From UBA1715 sp045615765 (GTDB lineage: Bacteria; Bacteroidota; Bacteroidia; Bacteroidales; UBA1715), in contig JAZLFM010000002.1 of the NCBI GenBank assembly GCA_045615765.1, positions 1-64,000 on the forward strand: a stretch of 64,000 bases of DNA, in the 5' to 3' direction. Positions 45,201 through 53,949 of this stretch are shown one piece after another. How positions within the stretch are numbered: the stretch's first letter is position 1; every line of letters begins with the position of its first letter. Made by a program: the position numbers and the translations under genes. Below the pieces are notes generated by a model that was given only the letters and a program-made list of their open reading frames with translations, made no database searches and was not told where the DNA came from.

Positions 45201-45240
45201 ATTGATGAAGAAAAACGAAGGTGAAGTAGAATCAAAGTAA
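42214..45240 (+). CDS. secDF: Fused protein-export membrane protein SecDF
   Basis: At 1008 residues this fuses SecD and SecF, which use the proton gradient to pull proteins through SecYEG. SecD opens with a helix, the periplasmic P1 region with LGLDLKGGMNVTLQ, and a six-helix block with GMAVDANVIIYERVREEL. SecF starts near residue 692, with VGVDFAGGRSF and GYSINDTVVVFDRIREF. An Ala/Ser/Thr-rich insertion of ~80 residues (about 275-345) lies within the first periplasmic domain. Single gene between two terminators. Confidence 0.96.
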   Translation: MQNKGFIRIFTVLLVLAALYSLSFTYFTSKANRDADSYAKEKAGNDNVAYATYQKQYLDSLSQVEDYYNFFWLRKFSLNECHQHELNLGLDLKGGMNVTLQISTRDLIKNLSSDGDADTMLINTLNLADKYEQEAGETYITAFGKAFEKLYPSNFMRTMFVANEDMMGKINYNSTNDDVLKVLQAEETSAIENTFNVIRTRIDRFGVTQPNIQNVGGGRILVELPGVEDRERVRDLLESSAQLEFWETYNNSEVYEVLFAINNTLAAMNKIAEPAKADSVASVATKDTTSATELSLSEQIKQDSAAVDSAQMMAQNAEEFKKANPLFALLTPNIDREGRLGYGPIVGYANKSSLAQIDSILAKPEIKAIILENAPELKLTWSKKADNGIYTLIALKDADLDGHASLEGDVVVDARPEFSNTNGSASVRMVMNNEGAKEWKRLTKENIKRSVAIVLDGYVYSYPTVQSEIGDGISSITGDFTIAQATDLANILKSGKLSARAHIMNAEFVGPSLGKESIKTGILSFVFAFILVLVYMIFYYRKAGFVASIALLLNLFLIFGVLASIGAVLTLSGIAGIVLTLGMAVDANVIIYERVREELAAGKGVRLAIADGFKNAYSAIIDGQVTTFLTGLILFIFGTGPIQGFATTLLIGILTSLFCGIFITRLVFEGLLDKKKEISFDSNLTRGAFKNVNIDFIKSGKVTAIISGILVVGSLLSIAVRGFDVGVDFAGGRSFVITLQGERNVEAIAQSLAPQFDGAAPEVKTYGASDVKITTNYKINEKSDEGHDINAEVEEKLFNGIKPFLAEGATLESFKQDNLKQSDMVGPTIANDIIFGAIVAIIIALICMFLYIFVRFSKWQYGIGAVAALFHDTIIVIGVYSILYGIVPFSLEIGQTFVAAILTIIGYSINDTVVVFDRIREFTREYPKRQTRMLFNQGINSTISRTINTSMTTFVTLLIMFIFGADSIKGFVFSMAIGVIIGTYSSLFVASPISYALMKKNEGEVESK

Positions 45241-45261
45241 TCATTCGTTGATTTTATATAG

Positions 45262-45294
45262 AAAGAGAGCATCAAACCGGTGCTCTCTTTTTTT
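45262..45294 (+). terminator. Terminator after secDF
   Basis: A perfect 10-bp stem AAAGAGAGCA/TGCTCTCTTT (45262-45271 with 45281-45290) is followed by further T. Confidence 0.9.
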
Positions 45295-45310
45295 GTGCAT
45301 TTGAAAAATG

Positions 45311-45318
45311 TATATTTG
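45311..45318 (+). promoter_or_regulatory. -7 box (TATATTTG) for kdsA
   Basis: Exact TAnnTTTG match with TTTT 19 bases upstream as an imperfect -33 box; 18 bases before the ATG at 45337. Confidence 0.5.
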
Positions 45319-45336
45319 TAAAGAAAAATTTTGACT

Positions 45337-46095
45337 ATGGAACAAAAACCTATTTTCATCGCAGGTCCATGTGTAATAGAATCTATGGACGTATTGGAGG
45401 AAGTTGCAGCAGAATTAGTTCGCTTAAATGCAAAACATAATCTGTCGATCTATTTTAAGGCATCTTTTGACAAAGCAAATAGAACTTCTTTACAATCATT
45501 CCGTGGACCAGGATTAGAAAAAGGTTTACAAATGTTGGCTGATATAAAATCAAAATATGGTTTACAGATTGTAACAGACATACACGAATCCTATCAAGCA
45601 GATTCAGTGGGACAAGTGGTTGATGTGTTGCAAATACCAGCGTTTCTCTGTCGTCAGACAGATTTGTTGGTTGCTGCAGCAAAGACGGGGAAAATTGTCA
45701 ATATTAAAAAAGCACAATTTCTTTCAGGAAATGATATGCAGTTTCCGGTCGAAAAAGTTCGTCAGTCGGGAAATGACAAGGTGTGGTTGACAGAACGTGG
45801 AAATATGTATGGATATAATAATTTAGCTGTTGATTTTAGAAATCTTGCCGATATGAAGCAATATACGCCAACTGTGCTTATGGATTGTACGCACTCTGTA
45901 CAGCGTCCTGGTGCAGCTGGAGGTAAAAGTGGTGGCGATCGTCGTTTTGTTCCTGCTATGGCGTTGGCAGCAAAGGCATTTGGTGCTTCAGGTTATTTCT
46001 TTGAAATTCATCCTAATCCGGAGGAAGCCAAAAGCGATGGACCAAATATGCTGTATTTACATGATTTTGAATCTGTTGTTGCCAGTTTGCTGTAA
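45337..46095 (+). CDS. kdsA: 3-deoxy-8-phosphooctulonate (KDO-8-P) synthase
   Basis: The 252-residue TIM barrel condenses arabinose-5-phosphate with phosphoenolpyruvate in the lipopolysaccharide inner-core (KDO) pathway. Motifs seen are FIAGPCVIES near 5-14, YFKASFDKANRTS, IVTDIHES and the phosphate-binding FRNLADM, and PGAAGGKSGGDRRFVP. The window thus encodes an organism with KDO lipopolysaccharide. ATG 45337 is preferred to a TTG two codons earlier. Monocistronic. Confidence 0.95.
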   Translation: MEQKPIFIAGPCVIESMDVLEEVAAELVRLNAKHNLSIYFKASFDKANRTSLQSFRGPGLEKGLQMLADIKSKYGLQIVTDIHESYQADSVGQVVDVLQIPAFLCRQTDLLVAAAKTGKIVNIKKAQFLSGNDMQFPVEKVRQSGNDKVWLTERGNMYGYNNLAVDFRNLADMKQYTPTVLMDCTHSVQRPGAAGGKSGGDRRFVPAMALAAKAFGASGYFFEIHPNPEEAKSDGPNMLYLHDFESVVASLL

Positions 46096-46113
46096 TTACA
46101 TAACTCTGCCATT

Positions 46114-46140
46114 GTCATACTAAATGCAGTGAAGAATCTC
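46114..46140. repeat. Degenerate remnant resembling a TGTCATnCTGA..GAAGAATCT element
   Basis: GTCATACTAAATGCAGTGAAG, trimmed, resembles an intergenic sequence that I recall as widespread in bacterial genomes (GTCATTCTGAGCGAAGCGAAG type). One diverged copy lies here between kdsA and the glycosyltransferase stop; no second copy was seen. Confidence 0.3.
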
Positions 46141-46151
46141 TTTGTAAATTT

Positions 46152-47399
46152 TTACTGCACTTGTTTGGCAAGTTTTCTATATTTTTCTAATAGTGCAAAA
46201 ACATCTTTTTCTTCTACTGCGAGTAGTTTTGCTGCTACTTGTTCTATAGGAACGCGCTCAAATTTGTTTAAATGAACAAAATTCAGGAATTTATATACCA
46301 TAAATCCGTTAAACCAATTAAAAAAACGTTTTTGAAAAGACAGAAATGAAGTTGAATTTTTCTGAATTTCTGCTAGTTTTTTCAAATAAATATCTTGAGG
46401 AATGAACTCTTGCAAATACGGATGTAGTGTGCTATAGGTCTCTTTGGGCAAGTTTTTGTATAAATCTGTAAGTTGTGAAAAAAACGCTTGTAGTATATCA
46501 AAACTTTCGTGGGTAAATGTTTTGTAAAGAGGACTTTCGCTTGTCGAAAATTCTGTGATTTTTGCCACGACAGTTCCTGTTCCAAAAGGAACGCGAGTAG
46601 AAACACGCGATGATGGGTGAACAACAGTTGTCTTTATTTCTGCACACCTTTCAGCTTGAAAAACTTTTTGCAAAAAATAAAAGTCTTCACCTGCTTGTCG
46701 TTTGTTCATACCACCTTGTTTACAATATGCACTTGCAGTTATGGAGAAACAAGATCCTACAGTGTGGTATAGAAACGGGAATCCACATCGGCGTAATTGT
46801 TCTACATAGTATCGCATATATAATTCGTATTGGGCTATTGCGTAATATTGACATTGAGGCAAATCACCTTTCAATGGATGCTCAAAATATATAGTTGCCG
46901 CATTACAGGCTGTTTCTGTGTAAAATCGTTCAATCGCAGTGAAATAATTGTGCTCTACGATTGTATCGGCGTCACAAGATATAATTATCCCATTTTGATT
47001 ATTTATCTCGTCAAAGCGATGGATAGCCTCGTCCATAGCTATTTTTCTTGCCAACCCAACGCCTGCAATTTTTGTAGGCATATTTTGCTCTAATATTGGA
47101 AAGAATTGAATCCATTGTTTGTGATTCCGCTCATTAAAATCAAGAATGTCTTGGTATGTCTTTTTATTTTGCGATATAACGCGTTCTGGAGCGTTTTCGG
47201 CATTGTTTACTATAATTATAACTTCAACTGCGCACGAAGGCTCATCGCAGGCTTGTAATGACTGTAGCGTTTCAAGTATCAATGGCTCGTCGTAACATGG
47301 TATGGTTACAATCATATTGACTCTGGTGTCTATAGGATTATACAGTCGTTTTGGGGAAACCTCAAAGCGAGAAAAATATGTTTCAAAAATTGGAACCAT
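46152..47399 (-). CDS. Family 2-like glycosyltransferase (GT-A fold)
   Basis: A 415-residue GT-A glycosyltransferase, probably cytosolic or membrane-associated: MIVTIPCYDEPLILETLQSL, CDADTIVEHNYF (the DxD-like metal site) and KQGGMNKRQAGEDFYFLQKV (the acceptor-side ED). A C-terminal ~110 residues are helical. Substrate unknown. ATG 47399 is chosen over a GTG 11 codons upstream because the conserved core follows closely. Divergent from pepT, with 84 bases between starts. Confidence 0.82.
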   Translation of the reverse strand: MVPIFETYFSRFEVSPKRLYNPIDTRVNMIVTIPCYDEPLILETLQSLQACDEPSCAVEVIIIVNNAENAPERVISQNKKTYQDILDFNERNHKQWIQFFPILEQNMPTKIAGVGLARKIAMDEAIHRFDEINNQNGIIISCDADTIVEHNYFTAIERFYTETACNAATIYFEHPLKGDLPQCQYYAIAQYELYMRYYVEQLRRCGFPFLYHTVGSCFSITASAYCKQGGMNKRQAGEDFYFLQKVFQAERCAEIKTTVVHPSSRVSTRVPFGTGTVVAKITEFSTSESPLYKTFTHESFDILQAFFSQLTDLYKNLPKETYSTLHPYLQEFIPQDIYLKKLAEIQKNSTSFLSFQKRFFNWFNGFMVYKFLNFVHLNKFERVPIEQVAAKLLAVEEKDVFALLEKYRKLAKQVQ

Positions 47400-47460
47400 C
47401 TTGTATTTCTTGTAAAAATATATGTCTTTCACGAAAATTCCTAATGTGAAAACAATTCTG

Positions 47461-47468
47461 TATTTTTG
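47461..47468 (+). promoter_or_regulatory. -7 box (TATTTTTG) for pepT
   Basis: Exact TAnnTTTG match. It overlaps the TTG of a longer pepT reading, so translation should start at ATG 47484. Confidence 0.5.
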
Positions 47469-47483
47469 AAAAAAGAATTACCG

Positions 47484-48704
47484 ATGGAAACTATTCTTGC
47501 AAAATTTTTACGATATGTTTCTATAGAAACAACTTCGGACGAACAATCTTCTTCTCATCCGAGTTCTGCTTGTCAAATGGATTTATTGCGTGCCTTGTAT
47601 GATGAGCTTTGTGCAATGGGCTACGTGGCAACGTTAGACGACAATGGATATGTAACGGCAACAATTCCCGCAACAACAGAAAAACAAGTACCTACTATTG
47701 GTTTTATTGCTCATGTCGATACTTCTCCTGATGCTTCGGGGAAAGATATAAAATCTATTGTTACAGAGCTATATAATGGCGGAGACATATTATTAAATCA
47801 AGAAAAAAACATTTGGTTAAAACCTTCGGCGTTTCCTGATTTGTTACATTACAAAGGACAGACAATAATTTCATCTGATGGAACTACTTTATTAGGAGCG
47901 GACGATAAGGCTGGTGTTGCAGCAATTATGTCGGCTGCGGAATATCTTTCCAAACATTCGGAATTGCCACATGGAGAAATAAAGATAGCATTTACAACTG
48001 ATGAAGAAATAGGATGTGGCGTTGATTTATTTGATTTAAAAAACTTCGGTGCTGATTACGCCTATACAATCGATGGAGGAGAAATTGGGGAGTTGGAATA
48101 TGAAAACTTTAATGCAGCAGCTGCACATGTTGTGATTCGTGGCGTGAATGTTCATCCAGGATATGCGAAAGGAACGATGATAAATTCTCAACTAATTGCT
48201 GCTGAATTTTTGTCGTTGTTGCCTGCTGACCAGCGTCCAGAAACAACAGAGGCAAGAGAAGGTTTTATTCATTTAACCGATAGCAAGGGCGATGTTACAC
48301 AAACAGAATTACATTTCATAATTCGAGATTTTGACGAACATTTGTTTGTAGAAAAGCAACAGTTATTGCGAACTATAGCTGCAAAATTGGAGGAGAAATA
48401 TGGTATTGCAATTCAAGTGTCAATAGTTGAGCAATATCGTAATATGATAGAACAGATTAAACCTTGTCAGTTTATTGTGGAAATTGCCGAGCAGGCTATG
48501 AAGAATGTAGGAATTGTTCCTAAAATACAACCTATTCGTGGAGGAACCGATGGTGCACGTTTGTCGTTTATGGGTTTGCCATGTCCAAATTTATTTGCCG
48601 GAGGTCATAATTTCCATAGTGTCTATGAATTTGTGCCATTGCAGAGTATGGAGAAAGCAAGTGAAACTATACTTGGAATAATTCGTTTGTTTGCAGAGAA
48701 ATAA
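47484..48704 (+). CDS. pepT: Peptidase T (tripeptidase)
   Basis: A 406-residue M20-family metallopeptidase that removes the N-terminal residue of tripeptides in the cytoplasm. Near the start is RYVSIETTSDEQSSSHPSS, then GFIAHVDTSPD (zinc-binding His and catalytic Asp), GADDKAGVAAIM (bridging Asp), TTDEEIGCG (catalytic Glu pair), DGGEIGELEYENFNAA with the dimerisation-domain start, and a final GGHNFHSVYEFVP zinc His. Length matches E. coli PepT (408). It ends at a strong terminator. Confidence 0.95.
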   Translation: METILAKFLRYVSIETTSDEQSSSHPSSACQMDLLRALYDELCAMGYVATLDDNGYVTATIPATTEKQVPTIGFIAHVDTSPDASGKDIKSIVTELYNGGDILLNQEKNIWLKPSAFPDLLHYKGQTIISSDGTTLLGADDKAGVAAIMSAAEYLSKHSELPHGEIKIAFTTDEEIGCGVDLFDLKNFGADYAYTIDGGEIGELEYENFNAAAAHVVIRGVNVHPGYAKGTMINSQLIAAEFLSLLPADQRPETTEAREGFIHLTDSKGDVTQTELHFIIRDFDEHLFVEKQQLLRTIAAKLEEKYGIAIQVSIVEQYRNMIEQIKPCQFIVEIAEQAMKNVGIVPKIQPIRGGTDGARLSFMGLPCPNLFAGGHNFHSVYEFVPLQSMEKASETILGIIRLFAEK

Positions 48705-48723
48705 TAGAATGCTGTATGGGCAT

Positions 48724-48762
48724 AAAAAAACCTGATTGTTTTGCAATCAGGTTTTTTATTTT
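48724..48762. terminator. Bidirectional terminator between pepT and the DUF1573 gene
   Basis: A perfect 14-bp stem (48725-48738 with 48744-48757) closes a TTTTG loop, with A and T tracts on both sides. Confidence 0.92.
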
Positions 48763-48774
48763 ATAAGGGTTTAC

Positions 48775-49203
48775 TTATTTTGTTTCAGTTTCAAGATTTT
48801 GAACTTCAGTCGCTTCAGTAACTTGTCCTTTTATTGTTAGGATAATAGTTGACATATCCTGTTTGTTTGTTGTAACTGTGATTCTTTTTGTAAAGTGACC
48901 AACATTGTTCGTGTTGTATTTTACATTGATTACGTTTGATTCTCCTGGGTTAATTGGAGTTTTTGGCCAACTTGGTACTGTGCATCCGCAAGAAGCAACT
49001 ACGTTAGTCAAAATAAGTGGAGTGTCGGTATTGTTTGTGAATTTGAATGAACATTTACCGTCAGATCCTTTTTGAATTTGACCATAATCATACGTTGTAT
49101 ATTCAAAAGAAACGCTTTGAGGAGCTGCAGCTTCTTCTGTTTGACCGAAACTGCACATTGCGAAGCAGAATAGTGCGCTAAATAATACTACTAATTTTTT
49201 CAT
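48775..49203 (-). CDS. Secreted DUF1573 protein
   Basis: A 142-residue protein with a signal peptide (MKKLVVLFSALFCFAMCSFG) and one Ig-like DUF1573 domain: YDYGQIQKGSDGKCSFKFTN, VVASCGCTVPSWPKTPI and VKYNTNNVGHFTKRITV. The ASCGCT motif is diagnostic. Bacteroidetes proteins of this type sit in the periplasm or outer membrane and have no established function. A TATTTTTG box lies at 49227-49234, 23 bases upstream. Confidence 0.9.
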   Translation of the reverse strand: MKKLVVLFSALFCFAMCSFGQTEEAAAPQSVSFEYTTYDYGQIQKGSDGKCSFKFTNNTDTPLILTNVVASCGCTVPSWPKTPINPGESNVINVKYNTNNVGHFTKRITVTTNKQDMSTIILTIKGQVTEATEVQNLETETK

Positions 49204-49226
49204 TGTCTTGAATTTTTAATTGTTTA

Positions 49227-49234
49227 CAAAAATA
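49227..49234 (-). promoter_or_regulatory. -7 box (TATTTTTG) for the DUF1573 gene
   Basis: Exact TAnnTTTG match on the minus strand, 23 bases before the ATG. Confidence 0.5.
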
Positions 49235-49272
49235 GAAATTTTAAAGATAGATTATTCGTGAATTTATAAGAA

Positions 49273-50745
49273 TTACATTCCGAATGCAAAATAATACGTT
49301 CCTGCAACATCCGGATAAACTCCTTCTATCATTACGCCACCTTTTTTGTTTTGCATGATTTTTACAAATTGTTCGGAATCGGTAATGTTTTGGTTGTCAA
49401 CTTTTGTGATTATGAAACCTTTACGCATGTTTGTGTGTTTTTGAACAAGTCCTTCCTCAATAGAAGTAACTTCCACACCATTCGAAATACCGATTTTCTT
49501 TAATGTTTTTTCGCTTGCATTTTGAACTGTTATGCCTAATTTGTTGCAAATATCCTCGCTTGCTTTTTCGGTAAGTGTTTCTTTGCCGTCTTTATTAGTT
49601 AGATGAACATCGAAAACTAAATCTTTATCTCCGTTTCTTACAACTGCTACGCGAATTGCATCACCTGGAGCTCTGCGGCCGATAATTTCCTGTAGTTCAG
49701 TACTTGTAGTTACAGGAACGCCATCGATTTCTATAATCACATCGCCTGCTTTAATGCCAGCTTTGTCGGCAGCACCATTGTCAGAAACAGATTCAATATA
49801 AACGCCTTTGTTTATTTTATATCCTTTTTCGTTTGCAAGTTTTGAGTCAAGGTCACGAATAGATACTCCTAAAAATCCACGTTGCACTATACCGTAGGTT
49901 TTTAAGTCATAAATGACTTTTGATACGATATTGGCAGGAACTGCAAATCCGTAGCCTGTATAAGATCCGGTAGGACTGGCAATAGCAGTATTTATACCGA
50001 TTAAATCTCCCGAGGCATTTGTTAGTGCGCCACCGCTGTTGCCTGGATTTATTGCCGCATCGGTTTGTATGAATGACTCAATGGCATATTTCTGTTTAAG
50101 AATATTGATGTTTCTGCCTTTGGCACTTACAATACCAGCGGTAACAGTAGAGTTTAAGTTAAATGGATTACCAACAGCTAAGCACCATTCTCCAACTTTT
50201 ACATCATCGCTATTTGCAAACGAAATAGGAGACAAATCGTCAGCATCAATTTTTATAAGAGCAAGGTCTGTATTTGGATCTGTACCAATAACTTTTGCAG
50301 TGTATTCACGCTTATCGTGCAATGTGACAGATATTTCGTCGGCACCTTTTACCACATGGTTGTTAGTGACAATATAGCCATCTTTTTGAACAATTACGCC
50401 GGAACCGCTTGCTTGTTGTATATTCTCCTTTTGTGGAACGTCCCAACTATCGCCGAAAAACTCTCTCCACAAATCAAATCCTGGAGGATAGGCAGAAGAA
50501 CGAACAGTGGTTTTTGTTGCAATATGTACAACAGTAGGCATAACCTTTTCTGCTGCTTGTGTAAAATCTATGCCATTCCCAACAGATGCAGCAGAATACG
50601 AAACGGATTGAACCATAGAAGGTTGACTTGTTTGCACAATAGAATCTGAAACATTGACAATCTTCGGATTTACTGCATACAAAAATGCGATTGTCAGTGC
50701 ACTACCAACAATTGCAGAACCTGTTAAAACCAAAAATTTTTTCAT
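49273..50745 (-). CDS. HtrA/DegP-type periplasmic serine protease
   Basis: A 490-residue Do-family protease/chaperone. An N-terminal signal anchor is followed by the trypsin-like domain with His130 (TNNHVV), Asp160 (TDLALI) and Ser237 (GNSGGAL), then two PDZ domains; the first has RGFLGVSIRDLDSKLA and GDVIIEIDG, the second is divergent. It degrades or refolds damaged envelope proteins. ATG 50745 is preferred to a TTG two codons upstream. Terminated apparently by read-through into the 69-base gap before the DUF1573 gene. Confidence 0.94.
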   Translation of the reverse strand: MKKFLVLTGSAIVGSALTIAFLYAVNPKIVNVSDSIVQTSQPSMVQSVSYSAASVGNGIDFTQAAEKVMPTVVHIATKTTVRSSAYPPGFDLWREFFGDSWDVPQKENIQQASGSGVIVQKDGYIVTNNHVVKGADEISVTLHDKREYTAKVIGTDPNTDLALIKIDADDLSPISFANSDDVKVGEWCLAVGNPFNLNSTVTAGIVSAKGRNINILKQKYAIESFIQTDAAINPGNSGGALTNASGDLIGINTAIASPTGSYTGYGFAVPANIVSKVIYDLKTYGIVQRGFLGVSIRDLDSKLANEKGYKINKGVYIESVSDNGAADKAGIKAGDVIIEIDGVPVTTSTELQEIIGRRAPGDAIRVAVVRNGDKDLVFDVHLTNKDGKETLTEKASEDICNKLGITVQNASEKTLKKIGISNGVEVTSIEEGLVQKHTNMRKGFIITKVDNQNITDSEQFVKIMQNKKGGVMIEGVYPDVAGTYYFAFGM

Positions 50746-50849
50746 AGTCAATAAATTAAAATCAACAACTGAAACTTTACGAATTCGTTTTTATTGTATG
50801 TATACTATCAAATTTTAGACCAAAGTTTGTTTTTTACATATCTTTAATA

Positions 50850-50884
50850 TTTGAACAGTAAATTAAGCAGAATTACTATTTTTG
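50850..50884 (+). promoter_or_regulatory. Promoter of the phosphatase gene
   Basis: TTTG (50850-50853), a 23-base spacer (a little long) and an exact TATTTTTG -7 box (50877-50884), 17 bases before the ATG. Confidence 0.5.
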
Positions 50885-50901
50885 TATAAAATGTATTTGG
50901 T

Positions 50902-53900
50902 ATGAAAAAGATAGTTGTACTTTTTTTGTTTTGTCTTTCAGCATTTGTTGCATTCTCTCAACCGAAAAATATCATCCTTGTGATGGTTGATGGTATGGGT
51001 TATAATCATAGCCAAATAATTACGGCTGAAAAAAATTGTGTCTTAAACAATTTTGATGTGAATTATGCAGTATCAAATTATCCGACATATTGGAACACAT
51101 TGGACAAAGAATATGATGTAAATTATTATCGTGGTGATTATCATGTTCGTCGTGTATGGCAGGAATTTAGTTATGCTGACTCGTTGCCAATAGACCCACT
51201 CACGGCAGGTTCCGCTCTTGCTACAGGAGTAAAGCCAGCTCTTGATGCTGTAAGTTATGACATGGATGATAGAGAACTCGAAACTATTATTGAACGTGCT
51301 ATTAGTAAAGGGAAAGCAACGGCTATAGCAACGAATGGTTCGGTTTGGGACAATAGTGCAATTCTGCCATTCGTGTGTCATAAAAAAGTGGCTCAATCAA
51401 CAGATGATTTTGATGATTTGTTTTTCGATTTATTGAAAAGTAAGGTGAATCTTGTTATTTCTTCGGAATTATATAGTGTTGAAAATGAGAATTGGGTATT
51501 TGTTACTGATCAGAAAAACATGCCTGCAAATTTAGTAAAACAGGTTATGATAGGTAAGGAAACCTTACAAAATAAAGAGCTCGGAGAATTGACAGCGGCT
51601 AGTTTAGATTTGCTTGCTACAAACGAAAACGGTTTTGTGTTTGTTTCTGAATGTGCAAATGTTGAAATGGATTTTGACAATGAAAATGTTCGCATTCAAC
51701 AAACTATGACAGATGTGGATACATATATTTCCAATATTTACTCTTGGGTTGAAAAGAACAGCAATTGGGACGAAACGCTTATGATAGTGGTTGGCTCTTA
51801 TGAAAAAGGTTATGCCACGAGTAAGTCGTTTGATAAGAAATCTATGCCTAAGACATTCCTTTCAAAATCGAAAGATGATTTTCAATATAATAGTGTGAAT
51901 AACACAAATTTGTTAACGCCTTTGTTTGCTAAAGGAAACGGTAGTGAATTGTTTTCGAATTATATTGATGAAACAGATTATGTATTAGGAAGTTATGTTA
52001 ATAATACCGAAATAGCTCAAGTATGTTTCCGTTTAATGCCACAAGAACGTAAAATACCTAAAAACATCATATTTATGGTAAATGATGGTTGCGGTATTTC
52101 GCCTATAAAAGCGGCAGAATACTATACAGGAAAACCTGCTCCTTTCTTAAGCTTCCCAGTTAAATTATGGAACTGTACTCATGCTTCGGCAACATCAGGT
52201 GCAACAAACAGCCTTGCTAATTGGAATAACACATACGAATCTCGTCTTGCTTGGACAGGCAAAGATTATTTATGGAAGGGGAAAAATGCTACATGTTCAG
52301 GAGCATCAGCAACGGCAATGTCTTCCGGAAAGAAAACATACTATTTTTCACTTGGTGTAGATGTTGAGCGTAACGCCATGAAATCTATTGCACGCCATGC
52401 AAAAGAAATGGGTAAATCTGCTGGTGTCGCAACAAACTCTCCTTATTACGATGCGACGCCTGGAGCTTTTTTTACAAATAATCCATCTCGTTTGAATTAT
52501 AATGACCTTTCACGTCAATTAGTTATAGAATCAAATGCAGATGTAGTGATAGGTTGCGATCATCCGGAATATGATAATAATGCGCAGAAGAAAGAAAAAC
52601 CTGACTACACAAATGTTGGTGGAGAAGAAATTATGCAAGGATTGCGTGCCGGTGCAACCACGTATGCAATCTCATCGAATTCAGGTTGGAATACAGTACA
52701 AGATATAGATGGTGATGGGGAACCAGATCCTTGGACTTTTGTAGAAGATAGTGCAAGTCTTGTTCAATATATGTCTGGCGAGACACCGAAACGATTATTC
52801 GGTATGATTCCTGTAGAAGGTTCTATGCAGTTTTACCGTGATGGAACAGATGTAAATACTGTTCATTATGAAGATTGGAATAAGGGAATGCCTCAATTAT
52901 GGCAAATTGGTCGTGTCGCTATTAACTGTCTGTCTAAAAATGAGAATGGTTTCTTCTTGATGATTGAAAATGACATGGTTGACAATGGCGGTCATAAAAA
53001 TCGTCCTGGAAGACAATTAGAAGAACAAATAGAATTTAATCGCACAGTAGATTCTGTTATTGCTTGGATAGAAAAAGAAAGTAGTTGGGATGAAACATTA
53101 TTGATAATAACTGCCGATCATGAAACTGGTTTTATGGCAGACCCAACATTCAAAGAAGATTCTATTATGTTGAACCACTGGCAAATAATAGATAATGGAG
53201 TAGGAAATATGCCAGGTCTTGCATATTATTCTATAGACCACACAAATCAGTTGGTCCCATTCTTTGCTAAAGGTGTTGGCTCCGAAATTTTCTATTCGTA
53301 TGCCGACGAATGGGATTATGTTCGCGGAAAATATCTAAACAATTCAGAAATAGGTCAATCTATGTTTGAATTATGGAATGGACAGGCTTGTAGATTCGTA
53401 AACGAAAGTCCTAAAGTACAGTTTAGCGATACTATTTTTGTTAAACAAGATACTGATTTTGAATTTATTTTGCCAGAAAACGCGGTAACTGATGTCGAAG
53501 ACGATGTTCAGCTTCAATTAGTTTCAAAACCTACTTGGGTAACTTACGATAGTGAAACGCGTACCATTGCTGGACATTCTATAAAGCGTCTTGGAACATC
53601 AAATGTTACATTTAGTGTGACAGATGGCGCTTCTACGGGTGCAAGTATTACAATACAATGTGTAGTGAAAATTTGTGTTTATAGGGAAGAAGAAACAGCA
53701 ATAAATCAAATAGAACTCATAGACAATCAATACGTATTCCCAACAGTATCAGTAACTGCTGTAACAGTACGTTCAGCAAGTGGAAAAGGCGAAGTCTTGG
53801 TACGAAATTTGCATGGTCAAATAGTGAAATCAGTCTCTATTACAGGTCCTGAAACTATTATTGAAACAGGTCAATTACAGGCTGGTGAATATATCGTGCA

Positions 53901-53949
53901 AATAATTGATGAAAAGAATGTTACGAATAAAAAGATTATCGTTCGTTAG
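50902..53949 (+). CDS. Secreted tandem alkaline phosphatase: dead plus intact domain, T9SS type A tail
   Basis: A 1015-residue exported protein. After the signal (KKIVVLFLFCLSAFVAFSQ) come two alkaline-phosphatase domains. The first (~20-380) keeps VDGMG but, by eye alignment with E. coli PhoA, the Ser102 position is Pro (DPLTAGSALATG, ~97-108), Asp369-His370 read Ser-Tyr (GSYEKGY, ~298) and the His412 position is Asn (~333). The second (~385-830) keeps Ser466 (TCSGASATA, with Asp101 replaced by Cys), the Glu/Asp/His metal sites near 690, ADHETG near 738 and DHTN near 778. A putative Ig domain (~855-930) and a Por-secretion tail (~935-1015, LHGQIVKS, AGEYIVQI) follow. Confidence 0.9.
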   Translation: MKKIVVLFLFCLSAFVAFSQPKNIILVMVDGMGYNHSQIITAEKNCVLNNFDVNYAVSNYPTYWNTLDKEYDVNYYRGDYHVRRVWQEFSYADSLPIDPLTAGSALATGVKPALDAVSYDMDDRELETIIERAISKGKATAIATNGSVWDNSAILPFVCHKKVAQSTDDFDDLFFDLLKSKVNLVISSELYSVENENWVFVTDQKNMPANLVKQVMIGKETLQNKELGELTAASLDLLATNENGFVFVSECANVEMDFDNENVRIQQTMTDVDTYISNIYSWVEKNSNWDETLMIVVGSYEKGYATSKSFDKKSMPKTFLSKSKDDFQYNSVNNTNLLTPLFAKGNGSELFSNYIDETDYVLGSYVNNTEIAQVCFRLMPQERKIPKNIIFMVNDGCGISPIKAAEYYTGKPAPFLSFPVKLWNCTHASATSGATNSLANWNNTYESRLAWTGKDYLWKGKNATCSGASATAMSSGKKTYYFSLGVDVERNAMKSIARHAKEMGKSAGVATNSPYYDATPGAFFTNNPSRLNYNDLSRQLVIESNADVVIGCDHPEYDNNAQKKEKPDYTNVGGEEIMQGLRAGATTYAISSNSGWNTVQDIDGDGEPDPWTFVEDSASLVQYMSGETPKRLFGMIPVEGSMQFYRDGTDVNTVHYEDWNKGMPQLWQIGRVAINCLSKNENGFFLMIENDMVDNGGHKNRPGRQLEEQIEFNRTVDSVIAWIEKESSWDETLLIITADHETGFMADPTFKEDSIMLNHWQIIDNGVGNMPGLAYYSIDHTNQLVPFFAKGVGSEIFYSYADEWDYVRGKYLNNSEIGQSMFELWNGQACRFVNESPKVQFSDTIFVKQDTDFEFILPENAVTDVEDDVQLQLVSKPTWVTYDSETRTIAGHSIKRLGTSNVTFSVTDGASTGASITIQCVVKICVYREEETAINQIELIDNQYVFPTVSVTAVTVRSASGKGEVLVRNLHGQIVKSVSITGPETIIETGQLQAGEYIVQIIDEKNVTNKKIIVR

